Program-made: the position numbers and the translations under genes
The notes under the pieces: model-generated
Databases searched by the model: none
What the model saw: only the letters and a program-made list of their open reading frames with translations
Told to the model about the DNA's origin: nothing
DNA from: Psococerastis gibbosa
Lineage: Eukaryota > Arthropoda > Insecta > Psocodea > Psocidae
Assembly (NCBI GenBank): GCA_963971405.1
Contig: OZ020492.1
Span: 16,584,204-16,648,203, forward strand
DNA length: 64,000 nucleotides
Direction of reading: 5' to 3'
Shown: one piece after another, positions 1-10,100 of the stretch
How positions within the stretch are numbered: position 1 is the stretch's first letter
Layout of the letters: the number at the start of each line of letters is the position of its first letter

Positions 1-840
1 AGTTCGTAGCTAGCTTCCCTACTGGCGCAGCTAGGACGAAAAATTTAGAGTACACGCCGGTTCCAGCATTGAATTTCGCCTGCGATGCCGAACCAACTGT
101 GTAAATGTGAGCCCACTCACTGAGTTGCCTATTTGCAAAAGCAATCCTCTCCATTTTTTTTCAGTTTTGAGATATTCACGCCATTTTTTTTAATTTTCAA
201 TACTCTATCCGATGAATCAGATATTGAGACGCAAAAGCAAGTCTAAAACTGTTAAAATTAGCTTTAAAAACTGTAATGTTATACCTCATGGCGTTGCGGC
301 ACAGCAGTTTTTTGCGGTTTCTGAAAAATCGACCTGGTTGGACAGGTTTGCTTTTGCTAATAGGCAACTCTCATCTTCAGGATACCAAGTTGCTATGGTT
401 TCTAGTGCCGTTGCCTTAAGCTCCATTGTGGTGGTTTCCTCCTTGCTGGCAATTCTTATTAGGTGCAGTTGAGCGATAGCTATGTCTGTTGCCTGCATAT
501 CGGACAATTTCGGAAGGCTCTGCCTGTTTTCTAGGTTAAGGCTGGATGCCATCTCTCTACACGTCGAAATAAAATTGACTTGGGTCTTCAGTCTGCCACT
601 AGCCGGTTTATACTTTTCCCAAAAGTCAAGACCAATCCCCTTTCATCTTTTGTACATGGTTAATGCAAGGTTGTCTCGCCTGATCCTCAGTGGCTCGACT
701 TTTGTCTGAAGCTCCATTGCAGTAATTGGGGTGGATTTTGTACCTCCGCTAATTATGAGCAGCGCTTGATTTTGAACCAGGTCCAATTTTTTAGGGTGGC
801 GGCAGGTGCAGTGATGGTTACCTCAGAAGCATATGTAAAT
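1..840 (-). pseudogene. Non-LTR retrotransposon remnant: end of reverse transcriptase, linker and start of RNase H
   Basis: Read on the minus strand from about 840 down to 1, the translation gives LDLVQNQALLIISGGTKSTP, then a linker containing MELQTKVEPLRIRRDNLAL and DFWEKYKPASGRLKTQVNF, and near the window edge the RNase H opening IYTVGSASQAKFNAGTGVYS. This order (end of the RT connection, linker, RNase H) is that of RNase H-bearing non-LTR polyproteins. Reading is broken by a stop after MYKR, another near position 200 and a frameshift near 800, and RNase H runs off the left edge. The usual RNase H YTDGS appears as YTVGS, so the first catalytic Asp is lost. A dead copy, seen directly; the exact clade is not resolved. 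Confidence 0.8.
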
Positions 841-1602
841 TGGGGGCATCACTTGGATACTTTTTATTTCTTCCGCAGACAATTGTAAATTGCGAATGAT
901 TGGTAGATATGGGAATGATAAAGAGTTGTATAACTTAAAGTGTTCTAAGCGGCACGGCGTTTAAAGCGAATAATGCGTTACTAACCAGAGTACTGGCTAT
1001 AGCCGCTCTGCAGCGAGAACGATCGATCAGGGATGTGGTAGGATCATGGAAGCTTTTTGCATTTTCAACATAAAGCAAGATTTAACGTGTGTGAAGAAGT
1101 AAAGAAGTTTCAGATCTGATCGTGAAGAGATGAGCGTAGTGTTGAAAGCTTTGCGGATGATACCATAGAGGAGATGGATCATTTTGTAAGGTTGCTAGAT
1201 TACTGTCGAAGACGCCTCTGAATACGGCATTTCAGACGTTTTTCCAAACCTGTATGGCTGTATATATGTATCTGAAGGAAGCTTTACCTTTACTCTTTTG
1301 CTTTCCTACCTATCTAATGACTAACAATTTACACATAATCATGCTACGGCAATTCACATACACTGGAGAGGTTTTTGGTGCCTGGAGGCTTTCTCCCTCT
1401 CCAACACAAAATATATAATAGATTATTCCAACATATGCAATAGGCTATCCAGTCTAGTCTAATAAGGGTCCAATGCCTCTTTAGGTAGACCCTTGTCCTT
1501 CCGTTTCTATTTTTCGAGAGGTGACGTCGGTATTTGAAACCATCTTTGTTATTTGAAACCGGGTTGGTTGCCATAATTTCCTACAGCAAGGTTGGGGCTC
1601 TA
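841..1602. other. Intergenic, nothing recognised
   Basis: No supported reading frame, repeat or RNA gene was found between the retrotransposon remnant and the MITE at 1603. Confidence 0.5.
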
Positions 1603-1770
1603 CAAGGCCGTAGCCAGGATTTTTACGGGGGGGGGGGGTTCAGAAATTTCATTGGATATTACATAATTTTTTATTTTTCCTTTCAAAAACCGATTCTATC
1701 TAGAGTCAATTTCGGGGGGGGGGGGGTGGTTTGAACCCCCCCATGAACCCCCCCCTTGGCTACGGCCTTG
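1603..1770. mobile_element. hAT-like MITE with 8-bp target duplication
   Basis: The 168-bp element is bounded by perfect 14-bp terminal inverted repeats, CAAGGCCGTAGCCA at the left and its reverse complement at the right. It is flanked by identical 8-bp direct repeats GGGCTCTA (1595-1602 and 1771-1778). Two long poly-G runs and a poly-C run lie inside. An 8-bp duplication with short inverted ends is the hallmark of hAT transposons. It has no coding capacity, so it would have been moved in trans. Confidence 0.85.
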
Positions 1771-2205
1771 GGGCTCTATATCAAAAAACCATTCATTCAT
1801 TTGCAAATATGAATTGTAGCACACATTTATAAATTTTAAATAGGAGTTTGTATCTAACAAAAATACTTAATGAAGTACCAACTATCAGTGAGCTCGTACA
1901 TGTTATCGTATCATTCGTATCTAATTATTTAATTACGATATTTAGTTAGTATAGGCACCGTAATATTACAACTATATATATATAATAATATGACTAGTGA
2001 ATTGCCCTATGGTTAAATTTCGGTCGCCTCGGTTTTCCTTATCTTAAAGCACTGATTGATCGCATTGATCCATTCACACTTGTTGGACTTGGCAGCAGGA
2101 TCGTATATGTAATATAACGTGACGTATGTATGTATATATATACATATATTATATATGTATAACTTGCAATTACTTTCATTAATTTTAATTTTTATCTGCT
2201 CACTT
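1771..2205. other. AT-rich intergenic DNA with TA microsatellites
   Basis: Contains runs of TATA dinucleotides (near 1973-1990 and 2130-2160). No gene seen. Confidence 0.5.
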
Positions 2206-2335
2206 GACAATAACGATTGGTCGAAACCGGTAGTAACTTAATTTTAGGTGTTTTTTCGTAATATTTTATTCAGTTACTTTTATTATAATGTGTTCGAAAT
2301 ATTACCAAGTTACAAAGGAGACAATTTCATATCAT
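2206..2335 (+). repeat. Penelope-like terminal fragment (GTCGAAACCGGT motif)
   Basis: Contains GGTCGAAACCGGTAG followed by a stretch ending GTTACAAAGGAGACAATTT, which matches the outer end of the Penelope-like foldbacks at 30.2 and 31.4-32.1 kb. Degenerate, single-ended; no coding part attached. Confidence 0.45.
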
Positions 2336-3029
2336 CATATCACTGATTGATCGTTGGAGTGACTGTATGGTCGGGCAGACCAAAAGTCGCATTGATTCCA
2401 GTGCGCTAGGATAGGGGAAAATGAGGCAGCCGCAATTTTCCATAGGACAATTTGTTTCCCATGAAACATTTCCCATTACTAATAATTATATACATATCGG
2501 TAATTAATAAATAGGAAAGCATGTACGGGTTCTTTTATTCATGATCTACGAGAAGAATACCGGGCAAAACATGTCAATGCAATGCTTAGGCTAAAATACG
2601 TTAAGTGCGGAGAAGGAAAATGTTATATGTCTTCCAGATTACTGTCAAAGAAAGATCCGAAGATTAAATTAATAAAGTTTTTAAAAACGCTGCAAGTTCT
2701 GGCTGAGGAAGCTCTCATAGTTGTCAAGAAGCAATATTACTTTATAAGAAATTTCACAAAATACTACGTTGTGGTAATACATTTCTTTTTTTTTTTCAAT
2801 TGTGACATTATATTAATGAAATATCTCCACTCAACGTCTTTGAAACATTCTATCGTCAGAATAAAAATGAATTTTTGTTGTTCTCTTAGCTGCCAAGACG
2901 CAATAAAGAGAGATAAATTTATTGGATAAAAAATTTCTGATTCCAAAATTTATCAGATGGCCTCGTCTCAGACGTTTTACAATGAATATTTTGATTGATC
3001 TTTAATACTGCCATACATCATCCGCGAAA
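2336..3029. other. Intergenic, nothing recognised
   Basis: An open frame at 2582-2929 has lysine-rich, unstructured composition with a poly-F stretch from a T run. I do not recognise it and see no splice or start context to support it. Confidence 0.45.
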
Positions 3030-3200
3030 CCGCTGTGCTGGAAGGAAGAATTAAAACTCCGGTAGTTGGGAGTTCGTAGATTGTGGAGCGTCGCGTAGCC
3101 GCGTCGTGCTGGATAGGATGACTGGAGGAATGTTGTCGAGCAGGCCAACGGCCATCAGGACTGTATAGCCAGAAAACGAAGAAGAAGAATCAGAAGACTA
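3030..3200 (+). pseudogene. Non-LTR retrotransposon 3' end with (GAA)n tail
   Basis: The plus strand encodes DWRNVVEQANGHQDCIARKR directly before GAAGAAGAAGAA. Reverse-transcriptase polyproteins often end with a W..VVEQA-like helix just before a short A-rich microsatellite tail, so this is read as a 5'-truncated LINE end. Upstream frames are broken. Confidence 0.5.
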
Positions 3201-3235
3201 TCATGTAAACATACTAACTTACTTAAGCTCGAAAG

Positions 3236-3545
3236 TCCATTAAAGACCTTGGCCGCTACATCCACGGCATTCCGCCACTCTGCCTTTCTCCTTCAGCTGC
3301 GGAGATTAAGTTTCTGGAGACTCGAATCTGTACTTGGTTAAGTCATTGTTTCACCTGCTTCATTGGGTCAATGGTAAGCTTGGCTCAGCTTGTCAATTAT
3401 CGCTTGTAGCCAATGCAGGTTGACATCGAGAACGGATACTAGTTTGCCAATGGCCAAAAAATCATACGGAAACAATACAAATAATGTCCGAAATTCATGG
3501 GGTCATAAGTATTGGACAAGGGGCCTATAGGCCTGGGTCCATAAA
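3236..3545 (-). repeat. Dispersed repeat family R1, intact (empty) copy
   Basis: On the minus strand it reads from TGGACCCAGGCC through CTTGTCCAATACTTATGACC, GAATTTCGGACATTATT and GGCCATTGGCAAACT to AACCAAGTACAGATTC. Related copies lie at 8690-8860, 9290-9455, 45170-45245 joined to 46433-46610, and 57660-57785. This copy preserves the uninterrupted site into which the hAT element at 45253 inserted in its sibling. No coding function seen. Confidence 0.7.
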
Positions 3546-3560
3546 AAGTAATTAAAAATA

Positions 3561-4660
3561 AATAATAAATAAATTTCTGGAGGTCTTCACCAACGTTATC
3601 CATCCTTATCCATACCCCTTCCTTAGTCTCCACATATTATATCTTCTGCCTTCTGGATCAAGGTGTTGAAAGCCTTCTTAGGTACCCTAGTTCCATCCAT
3701 TTTTTCGACATGAGCCTTCAGACTCCTTGCTTTTATATCAACTGAAAATCTGGTGAGAAAACCCCCCTTTCTTTCATAGAAGTGAAATTAGAAAACTTTT
3801 CCCTATTGAAAATTGTGCAATAAATGTATTGTAGTTTATGTTGTTAAACGCCAATTTCGATGACGTGAAAAGGTATTGGAATTCTATCCCCTTACTTACA
3901 TCCACCCTACTTGAGCCATATTTCCGATTCGGAAAAGCTCGTAAGTACGCAATTATATCATACTATTGCTATCCGAACAAATACTCTGAAGACAGATCAG
4001 TATAGTTTTCATAACTCTTAAGTGTCCTATTTCAAGTAATACCATTCGGGACGGGTAATGGGAAAATTCTGCAAGTACCTACGTTCCAGAGATATATCAA
4101 ATAGCGAATGTAATATCCACTCGATTATGTTTGAGTTATTTGAATTCCAAACCCCCCCCCCCCTGTCTTAGTCTTTCTAGCTTTCTGAGCTGCTCCCCTC
4201 CATTAATTTTATCACTATTCATTTAATCTGTTCTCAGCTAAGAGGGGTTGCAATAGTGCGTACAAAATTACAACCAGGCTATCTTGACTCTTGAGGTAAA
4301 TTTCGAAGAGGTATTAATAGGCATGCTCGTGAATTCCAGAATTGCAATACAATTCAAATTAACAGTACAAATTTTTAACGGTAATACAGGGATAGTCTCA
4401 ATGACAGTGGATGGAGTCAGGACTAACAAAGCTTTCAAAAATTCGCCCAGAAGGTAACTGTTGGATGGTTGTCAGTATTTTGTATGAGAATTTTTTGAAA
4501 ACAAGCCTGGCTGAACTACTAATTCACTGACTTACCAACGTATTGTGTTTTTTGATTGTTTTATGTTTGGTGTATACTTGTTTTGACGTAGCCTAAATCT
4601 GTGACTATTCGCCACGGTGAATGTCTCAGTTAACAATGGCTAACCTGAATTGAACTGAAC
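3561..4660. other. Intergenic, nothing recognised
   Basis: About 1.1 kb with a poly-C run near 4153. No supported gene or complete element. Confidence 0.45.
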
Positions 4661-4664
4661 TGAA

Positions 4665-4745
4665 CATGTAGTCTAGTGGTATGCCCCCCCCCCCCACGCA
4701 GCGCACGCGGCACTAAGGGGGAAGAAGAAGAAGAAGAAAAAGAAG
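4665..4745 (+). repeat. LINE 3' tail (GAA)n, solo
   Basis: Poly-C, then CACGCAGCGCACGCGGCACT, AAGGGGG and (GAA)n. The same terminal sequence, on the minus strand, follows the reverse-transcriptase remnant at 18385-18800, so this is a severely 5'-truncated copy of that LINE. Confidence 0.5.
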
Positions 4746-5239
4746 CGTAGACACTATTTTTTGTCTCTCAAATGTACATATAGTATGATTATATTATATT
4801 GATTGATTGATTGATTGGTTGAGAACTCAGCTCTGAAGGCTCGGGACCAACTACGCAATTGAAATAAATAACAGGCGCTACGACATTGCATACGGCTGTT
4901 GTGGCTCAAAACGAATATTAGAGGGGAGGATTTAATAATAAAATGCAAAATAAGAGAAGCACATCACACAGAGCGGATTATCACAAAGCATGTGGCCGTG
5001 GAACAGCAAACAAAATTCAGTAAACCGTGTTTGTTAGTTGGAGCGTCAATGAAACTGCCGCTATTCAATGTTTTTATTTCAACCTTTTAAGAGCGAATAT
5101 TTTCCAGGCAAATCAAATTAAACCAATAATTAATTTAATGACAATGCCATTTAGCTTAGCCCATAAAATATTTTTTATAAGTCACAATAAATTATGAATA
5201 TGCTCTCCTATTATTTTATCTATTGGTACAGCTACGGAA
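4746..5239. other. Intergenic, nothing recognised
   Basis: Includes a short (GATT)n run near 4799. No gene supported. Confidence 0.45.
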
Positions 5240-5556
5240 ATAGGTTTTTGTTTTTTCTAACGCCTACTTTCAGCATTTCTGCTTGAAGCAACCCTGTCAG
5301 CCTGGTGGGGGGAGGGATTCGGTTTATTAACTTGAGGCACCCTAAGGGCAGACTCCTTCAACTCGGGGAGAAAGGGTGGACCTCCTGATTATAGTGGTTT
5401 CCGAACCACTTGGGGAACACAGAAAAGCACTGGTATAGTCTCAGCACGTTATCATGTCCCACCATGTTCCCCTGCCAACGCTGTGCACACAACCATCCTT
5501 GCCAGAATTTGCAACAGGCTCTATTCTCGTGGACTCAACTTGGTATGGTCGTTGGA
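5240..5556 (-). mobile_element. 5S rRNA-like SINE, copy A (diverged)
   Basis: On the minus strand it begins CCAACGACCATACCA and continues AGTTGAGTCC, close to the start of insect 5S rRNA. The body matches the copies at 16008 and 28073 (CAGCGTTGGCAGG, GGTGGGACATGATAACG, CACTATAATCAGGAGGTCC) with an internal gap of about 40 bp. It ends towards TTAGAAAAAAC. Target duplications are not clear here because both flanks are T-rich. Confidence 0.7.
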
Positions 5557-5576
5557 TAGTGTTTTTTTTTTTTTTT

Positions 5577-5762
5577 TTTTTTTTTAAAATTTTAAAAAGG
5601 TTAATCGCATACAAACAATTTAATGACTGTATCCGATTGAGCTCTTCAGTCGCCTCAATGAGTAAATTAATACTAGTGCTGAGCTACGACGCGTCTCCGA
5701 TCGCATGGCGCGCAGAGACTCGCACAAGTACAAGCACGCTACCACCTTGCCATCGAAGCCGT
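5577..5762 (-). mobile_element. tRNA-like SINE family C, minus copy
   Basis: On the minus strand: GGCTTCGATGGCAAGGTGGT, AGCGTGCTTGTAC, GCGAGTCTCTGCG, GATCGGAGACGCGTCG, AGGCGACTGAAGAGCTCAAT, CATTAAATTGTTTGTATGCG. The start resembles a tRNA D-arm/A box. Other copies are at 26467, 29535, 56510 and 57905. Confidence 0.6.
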
Positions 5763-5914
5763 TTCATAGTAAATAATTTTAAATTTCGTCTACCTCGACT
5801 GGTTTTATTTGTATGACAATTGTATAAACTAGAATGGACAGTCCAATATATTACTGCACAATAATAATAGTATGGCATGCAAAGCAATGGGGCACGGGTT
5901 GTCCATAATGTTTG

Positions 5915-6095
5915 CAAAAATATTTTTTCCTACAAAACAAATAATTGGTTTGGCTTTGTTACCCTATTCAAAACATATAACGTTGTTAATTTGATGATAT
6001 CATCGTTAATAATTCCAAAAAAACAACAATTTTTAGTAATTTTTCATGAATAATGCGCTTTAATAATTTTTTGCCCCCTGAGGCAATGAAAAACT
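5915..6095 (-). repeat. Diverged internal fragment of the ~860-bp family
   Basis: Carries the family signature order seen in full copies: TGGTTTGGCTTTGTTACCC, a CATCG-like block, TTTTTAGTAATTTTTCATGAA and GCCCCCTGAGGCAA. Similar fragments lie at 6455-6555 and 7350-7605. The three look like an older subfamily. Confidence 0.5.
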
Positions 6096-6096
6096 T

Positions 6097-6370
6097 GGTT
6101 TGGGAAAGCTTGAAGATTTTAAAATTCTACATTGTTGTAATAAAGGTAGACTATTAGACAGGTTAGAAAGCTTAGAGATTAGAAAGGCTATTAGGAATAA
6201 TGAGGTTCTTAGGAACGATATAATGTTTCAAACTGTATCCCCACTACTCGATTTATGTACTCAACCCCCGCCTCCACCTCCCACTCCCATCCCGTAGTAT
6301 ATAAGCTGGCGTTTTTGCATGTGTTGTTAGTCTGATGATGGATTTTATCCGAAACTGGTCACTATTAAAG
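6097..6370 (+). pseudogene. Penelope-like element: C-terminal end of the GIY-YIG protein plus terminal hairpin
   Basis: The plus strand encodes LEDFKILHCCNKGRLLDRLE followed by SLEIRKAIRNNEVLRND and a stop at 6297. This resembles the segment after the GIY-YIG endonuclease of Penelope-like elements (ILH..NKG..L..LE.LEI). About 35 bp after the stop comes CTGATGA, T, GGAT-TTT-ATCC, GAAAC: a hammerhead-like core with one extra T before the small stem. Coding end plus terminal hairpin is the layout expected at a Penelope 3' end. The copy is 5'-truncated and lacks the reverse transcriptase. Confidence 0.6.
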
Positions 6371-6454
6371 TATTTTACTGTGGATCATTGCGTTCTTCTC
6401 CCTCTACTCATGATGTTCTCCAAGTTCCACGAAGTCACCAAGGAAACTCTCACA

Positions 6455-6555
6455 AAGCTACCTATTTGGCTTTGTTACTCTATTAAGCACCTAAAACGTT
6501 GCTGATTTGATGTTGTCATCGATAATAATTCCAAAAACAAAATCATTTGACGTGA
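6455..6555 (-). repeat. Short fragment of the ~860-bp family
   Basis: CTATTTGGCTTTGTTACTCT, CACCTAAAACGTTG and CATCGATAATAATTCC match the 5915 and 7350 fragments in order. Confidence 0.45.
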
Positions 6556-6649
6556 CAACTGACAACGTCTAATAAATCGATGAGCGCTGGCTGGAATACT
6601 AGGTGCATGTACGAAAAGAGTGACGTCATGCGTGATGTTCGTGGGTGAT

Positions 6650-6942
6650 GTTCATATCCGTAACGCGGGTCTGTAACGCGGGTTTAAAGCAGATGTAGAA
6701 GGTCTATCTCAATATAAATTATACCTATGTCTTTGCCAATTCTTCCTCTTTCAGGCCATGCTATATGTGTCGTGATAGGGCAAGGGGTTCGACTTTGGGG
6801 GGTGGAGGTGCGCCCAAATTTGGCCCGAATTTGCAGATTTTAATTGAAAATATGCCTTTTTCGGCCGCGTTTTTGGGGGTGTTAATATCAATTTGAAAAC
6901 TTCAACCTACTTTAGTTCTTTTCCACCTTTCTTACTGTTTCC
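6650..6942 (+). repeat. Dispersed repeat shared (inverted) with 51235-51900
   Basis: Includes CCTCTTTCAGGCCATGCTAT, GGGCAAGGGGTTCGACTTTG, GGAGGTGCGCC, TTTTCGGCCGCGTTTTTGG and TTAATATCAATTTGAAAAC. The reverse complements of these blocks occur in the same order at 51670-51870, so these are two copies of one element in opposite orientation. Confidence 0.55.
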
Positions 6943-6944
6943 AG

Positions 6945-7174
6945 GCATCTACTTGCCGAATTTCATCAAAATCGACCGATTAGTTTGCCCGGAAATCGAC
7001 GCACAGACAGACAGACAGACAGATAGAACGACAGACAGACAGACATTAGACATTTCGTAAAAACCACTTTTTTGGGTTCCTGGGACCTCAAAACGTGTAA
7101 ATCCGTTGAAATCTCGGAATCGAAAATTTCGACCATCACAAAGCTTTCCTTATACGACGTATAAATTGGAAAGC
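6945..7174 (-). mobile_element. ~860-bp family, terminal fragment with (GACA)n
   Basis: Contains the strongly conserved end: TTTCATCAAAATCGACCGA, GCCCGGAAATCGACGCACAG, (GACA)n, ACATTTCGTAAAAACCACTT, GGGACCTCAAAACGTGTAAA, ending ATAAATTGGAAAGC. Open frames here are products of the repeat, not genes. Confidence 0.7.
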
Positions 7175-7349
7175 AAAAATTCAAACTACTTCAACGATAC
7201 GATATGGGACTACGACCATACACACACAAGTCATGCGAGCTCCGAAAGGGCGAGCGGCCGCCCGCGGCAGGCCCATTTTGGTTTTAAGTAATATTTATTG
7301 ATTTAGGCATTGTCACGTTTAACTATCGTCTGTAAACCGACTTTACAGA

Positions 7350-7605
7350 CCAACCAATTTTTTAAGTAATTTTTCATGAATATTAAGACTTAATAATTTT
7401 TTTGTCCCCTGAAGCAAAGAAAAACTTGGTTTGGTAAAGCTACCTATTTGGCTTTGTTACTCTATTCAGTACCTAAAACGTTGTTGATTTGAAGTTATCC
7501 TTGATAATAATTCCCCAAAAAATCATTTTTTAGTAATTTTTCCTGAATAATGAGCCTTAACAATTTTTTGTCCTCTGAAGCAAACCATCAATGGGCATGC
7601 GGCCT
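7350..7605 (-). repeat. Diverged internal fragment of the ~860-bp family
   Basis: Repeats the TTTTTAGTAATTTTTC / TGTCC(C/T)CTGAAGCAAA / GGCTTTGTTACTCTATTCAG pattern of the neighbouring fragments, apparently in two partial tandem passes. Confidence 0.45.
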
Positions 7606-8689
7606 ATTCAGATCCTCCCTCTCTCTTGCTTTCTCTCTTTCTCTCTCCTCAAAATTTATAAAATCCACAGCTCAATAATCTCAACCAGTGAAGTCCTCTC
7701 CACTTCTAGGCGGTCCAGGAGCCCCCGCAAAAATTAGCGCGCGTCGGACTGCAACCAAACAACCTTTGAAGTGAAACTCAAACTCCTTACTCAAAATGTT
7801 CTGACTACGGAAGATTGACAAAGAGAATTGATTCCTGAATTCCATTGTCAATGCCATGAGGACTCTTGAGAATGGGAATCAACATTTCCCGCGGCTTTGT
7901 TGACAAGCTTACAAGCAGTGACGTCACGGCTTTGACCGCCCATATGTGTATACGTTGAACATCTGATGACCTTTGCATTCCTTTTTGGACAGCTGTTAAA
8001 AGAAGGATGATACAGAAAAATTGATTTGAACTCAAGTCTCCTCTTTGCCGGGGTTGTTCACCACGTGACTGCGATGGCAAGCTAACTGTTAAGCACCTTC
8101 TGTTGGAATGGTAGAATGCAAACTCCTCTCCCCATATCGTCGGTAGCCACCTTAGACGACGGTGGGTGACATTTTAGCAGACACAGATGTGCAAGTTACG
8201 GACTTGCTGACATTCCTGCATGCATCAGCAGGAATAATAGACCAACTATATAGTGCTGCGGCAGGGAAGGATAACCGGACACGGGACAAATTACATTCAG
8301 TTGAGTGAGGCCAGTCATCCGGTCCGTCTGTACGTCTAGGAATGTTCGACATCGACAAGTTTATTGAATGTGTCCATGCGACTGATCGGTTAAAGAGTAA
8401 AATCAGCTATTTTAACGCGGTCGCACCGGACAGTGTGTCAGGGTCATGTCATTCCGCCAGAACGCATCCCGCTCAGCCGCATCCGGTAAAAAGGGATAGT
8501 ATGTCGCCGGCCTAATAACTTTCCTACCACTCTCACAGACTTGTACACTTGATATAACAACACTAACTCTGCACACACATACGCCCTATTGGACGCGGAC
8601 AAAGTCAAATTGTGTCAAATTGGTCTCTGACCTCGTTATTAAATCGGACCTATGCCATTGATATTTTGAACATTTTGGGTATTGTTTCC
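7606..8689. other. Intergenic, nothing recognised
   Basis: More balanced base composition than its surroundings and two short minus-strand frames (7805-8080, 8152-8358). I recognise neither, and neither has exon borders I can defend. Confidence 0.4.
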
Positions 8690-8860
8690 AAATAAATAAG
8701 CAAACTGGTAGACGTCCTAAATGTCAGCCTGTATTGGTTACTGCAGAATCCGGGCAAGCTGATACAAGCTTACCATTGACACAATGTAACAGGCATAAGC
8801 ATGACTTCACCAAGTGCAGATACGAGTCACCAAGAAACCTACAGTACTCCGCCACTGAGC
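8690..8860 (+). repeat. Repeat family R1, partial copy
   Basis: GCAAACTGGTAGACGTCC, AAGCTTACCATTGACACAAT, AGGCATAAGCATGACTTCAC and CAAGTGCAGATACGAGTC align with the family copies at 3236 (minus) and 46433. Confidence 0.55.
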
Positions 8861-9289
8861 TATCTGTGAAACTCTCTACAGTCATTAAAAAGGGATAAAA
8901 AATCTATGTTGCATTTGTGATGCCTCCCCCCCCCCCTCCTTACCGCAACCAGTCAATTATTTTATGTAACTAGCATTTATGTTGGAAAATATACCGATCT
9001 CTACATGCATCTTGATCTTGAACTTCTTTCTATAGGCTCTCGATGTGTTTCAAAATTAAATTGTAATGCAATAATAATAATAATACAATAAATTTATATT
9101 TCCATAAAAAGTTACCTAGGTTACAGTAATCGTAATATGCTGCAGGGCTCAGCCCGTGTGCAGCTTAAATTTGAAAAAAAAGCTTAGTAAGTCAGTACCT
9201 AAGTAATTCTCCCAGTAATAGGCCTAGTCCTCGGCTTTGCGATCGATATTTAATAATAAATTCGATTTTCAACACGCGTATGGTTTCTT
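8861..9289. other. Intergenic, nothing recognised
   Basis: Poly-C run near 8925, (AAT)n near 9070; no gene. Confidence 0.45.
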
Positions 9290-9455
9290 AGTCGTCGTCC
9301 CATACGATCTCACTAGGACAATCGTTCCATTACTTGGTTAAGTCATTAAATTACGCCTGTTGGCAATGATAAGCATGTCTCAGCTTGTTCATGGCAGCGA
9401 GGGTTGGCATCGAGAATGTGAACCACTTTGCCAATGGCCCAAAATGAATACGGAA
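9290..9455 (-). repeat. Repeat family R1, partial copy
   Basis: ACTTGGTTAAGTCATT, GGCAATGATAAGC, GTTGGCATCGAGAATGTG and TTTGCCAATGGCCC match the family in inverted orientation. Confidence 0.5.
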
Positions 9456-9649
9456 AGAACCGGTTTTTATCGTTACATTATAACCTTAATAAATAATTAT
9501 GGATCAAAATCAAAAGTTTAAAAAATATATATATGTAGTTTAAAAAATCTACATTTTTTTAATTTGCTTGGTTTGTTGCGCGAGACCCCTGCAAGAGTGA
9601 GGCCCCGGACGATTGCCCTGTTCGTCACCCCCTTAGGCCGCCACTGAGT

Positions 9650-10092
9650 CCTAAAGGTAGACAACATCGATAAAAAGATTTATCAGAAAATTTGTTTTTG
9701 GCATTTTTCATGAAAAGTGAGCATTTAATTTTTTTTAACTCCTAAACCAAACTACTAATGTGGGATGCAACCTAGTGAGTTCTGCTTGCAGCAACAAGGA
9801 CTTCAATTTTCTATGAATTTAAAACATATAGTTCCACATTCCTTGAGCTTTTTGAGGCATGAAGCTTTCCAATAAAATATAAAATATTTTTGTGAATCTA
9901 CGTACCAAATTTCATCAAATTCTATCGAGTGGCCGCAAATTGGGTTACCGACAAACAGATCGACATACAGGCAGGCATTTTGTTAAATCACTTTTCTGTG
10001 TTCCTAGGACCTCAAAACGTGTAAATCTCGAGACCGAAATTTTCGACGTTCACAAAGCTTTCCATGTACTAACGTAAAAATAGGAATGCAAT
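9650..10092 (-). mobile_element. ~860-bp family, diverged partial copy
   Basis: Ordered family blocks (CATCGATA..AAGATTT, TTTTTCATGAAAAGTGAGC, CCAAATTTCATCAAATTCT, GACCTCAAAACGTGTAAATC, CACAAAGCTTTCCATGTACT) are recognisable but heavily substituted. It abuts the full copy at 10101 in the same orientation. Confidence 0.6.
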
Positions 10093-10100
10093 AAATAAAA

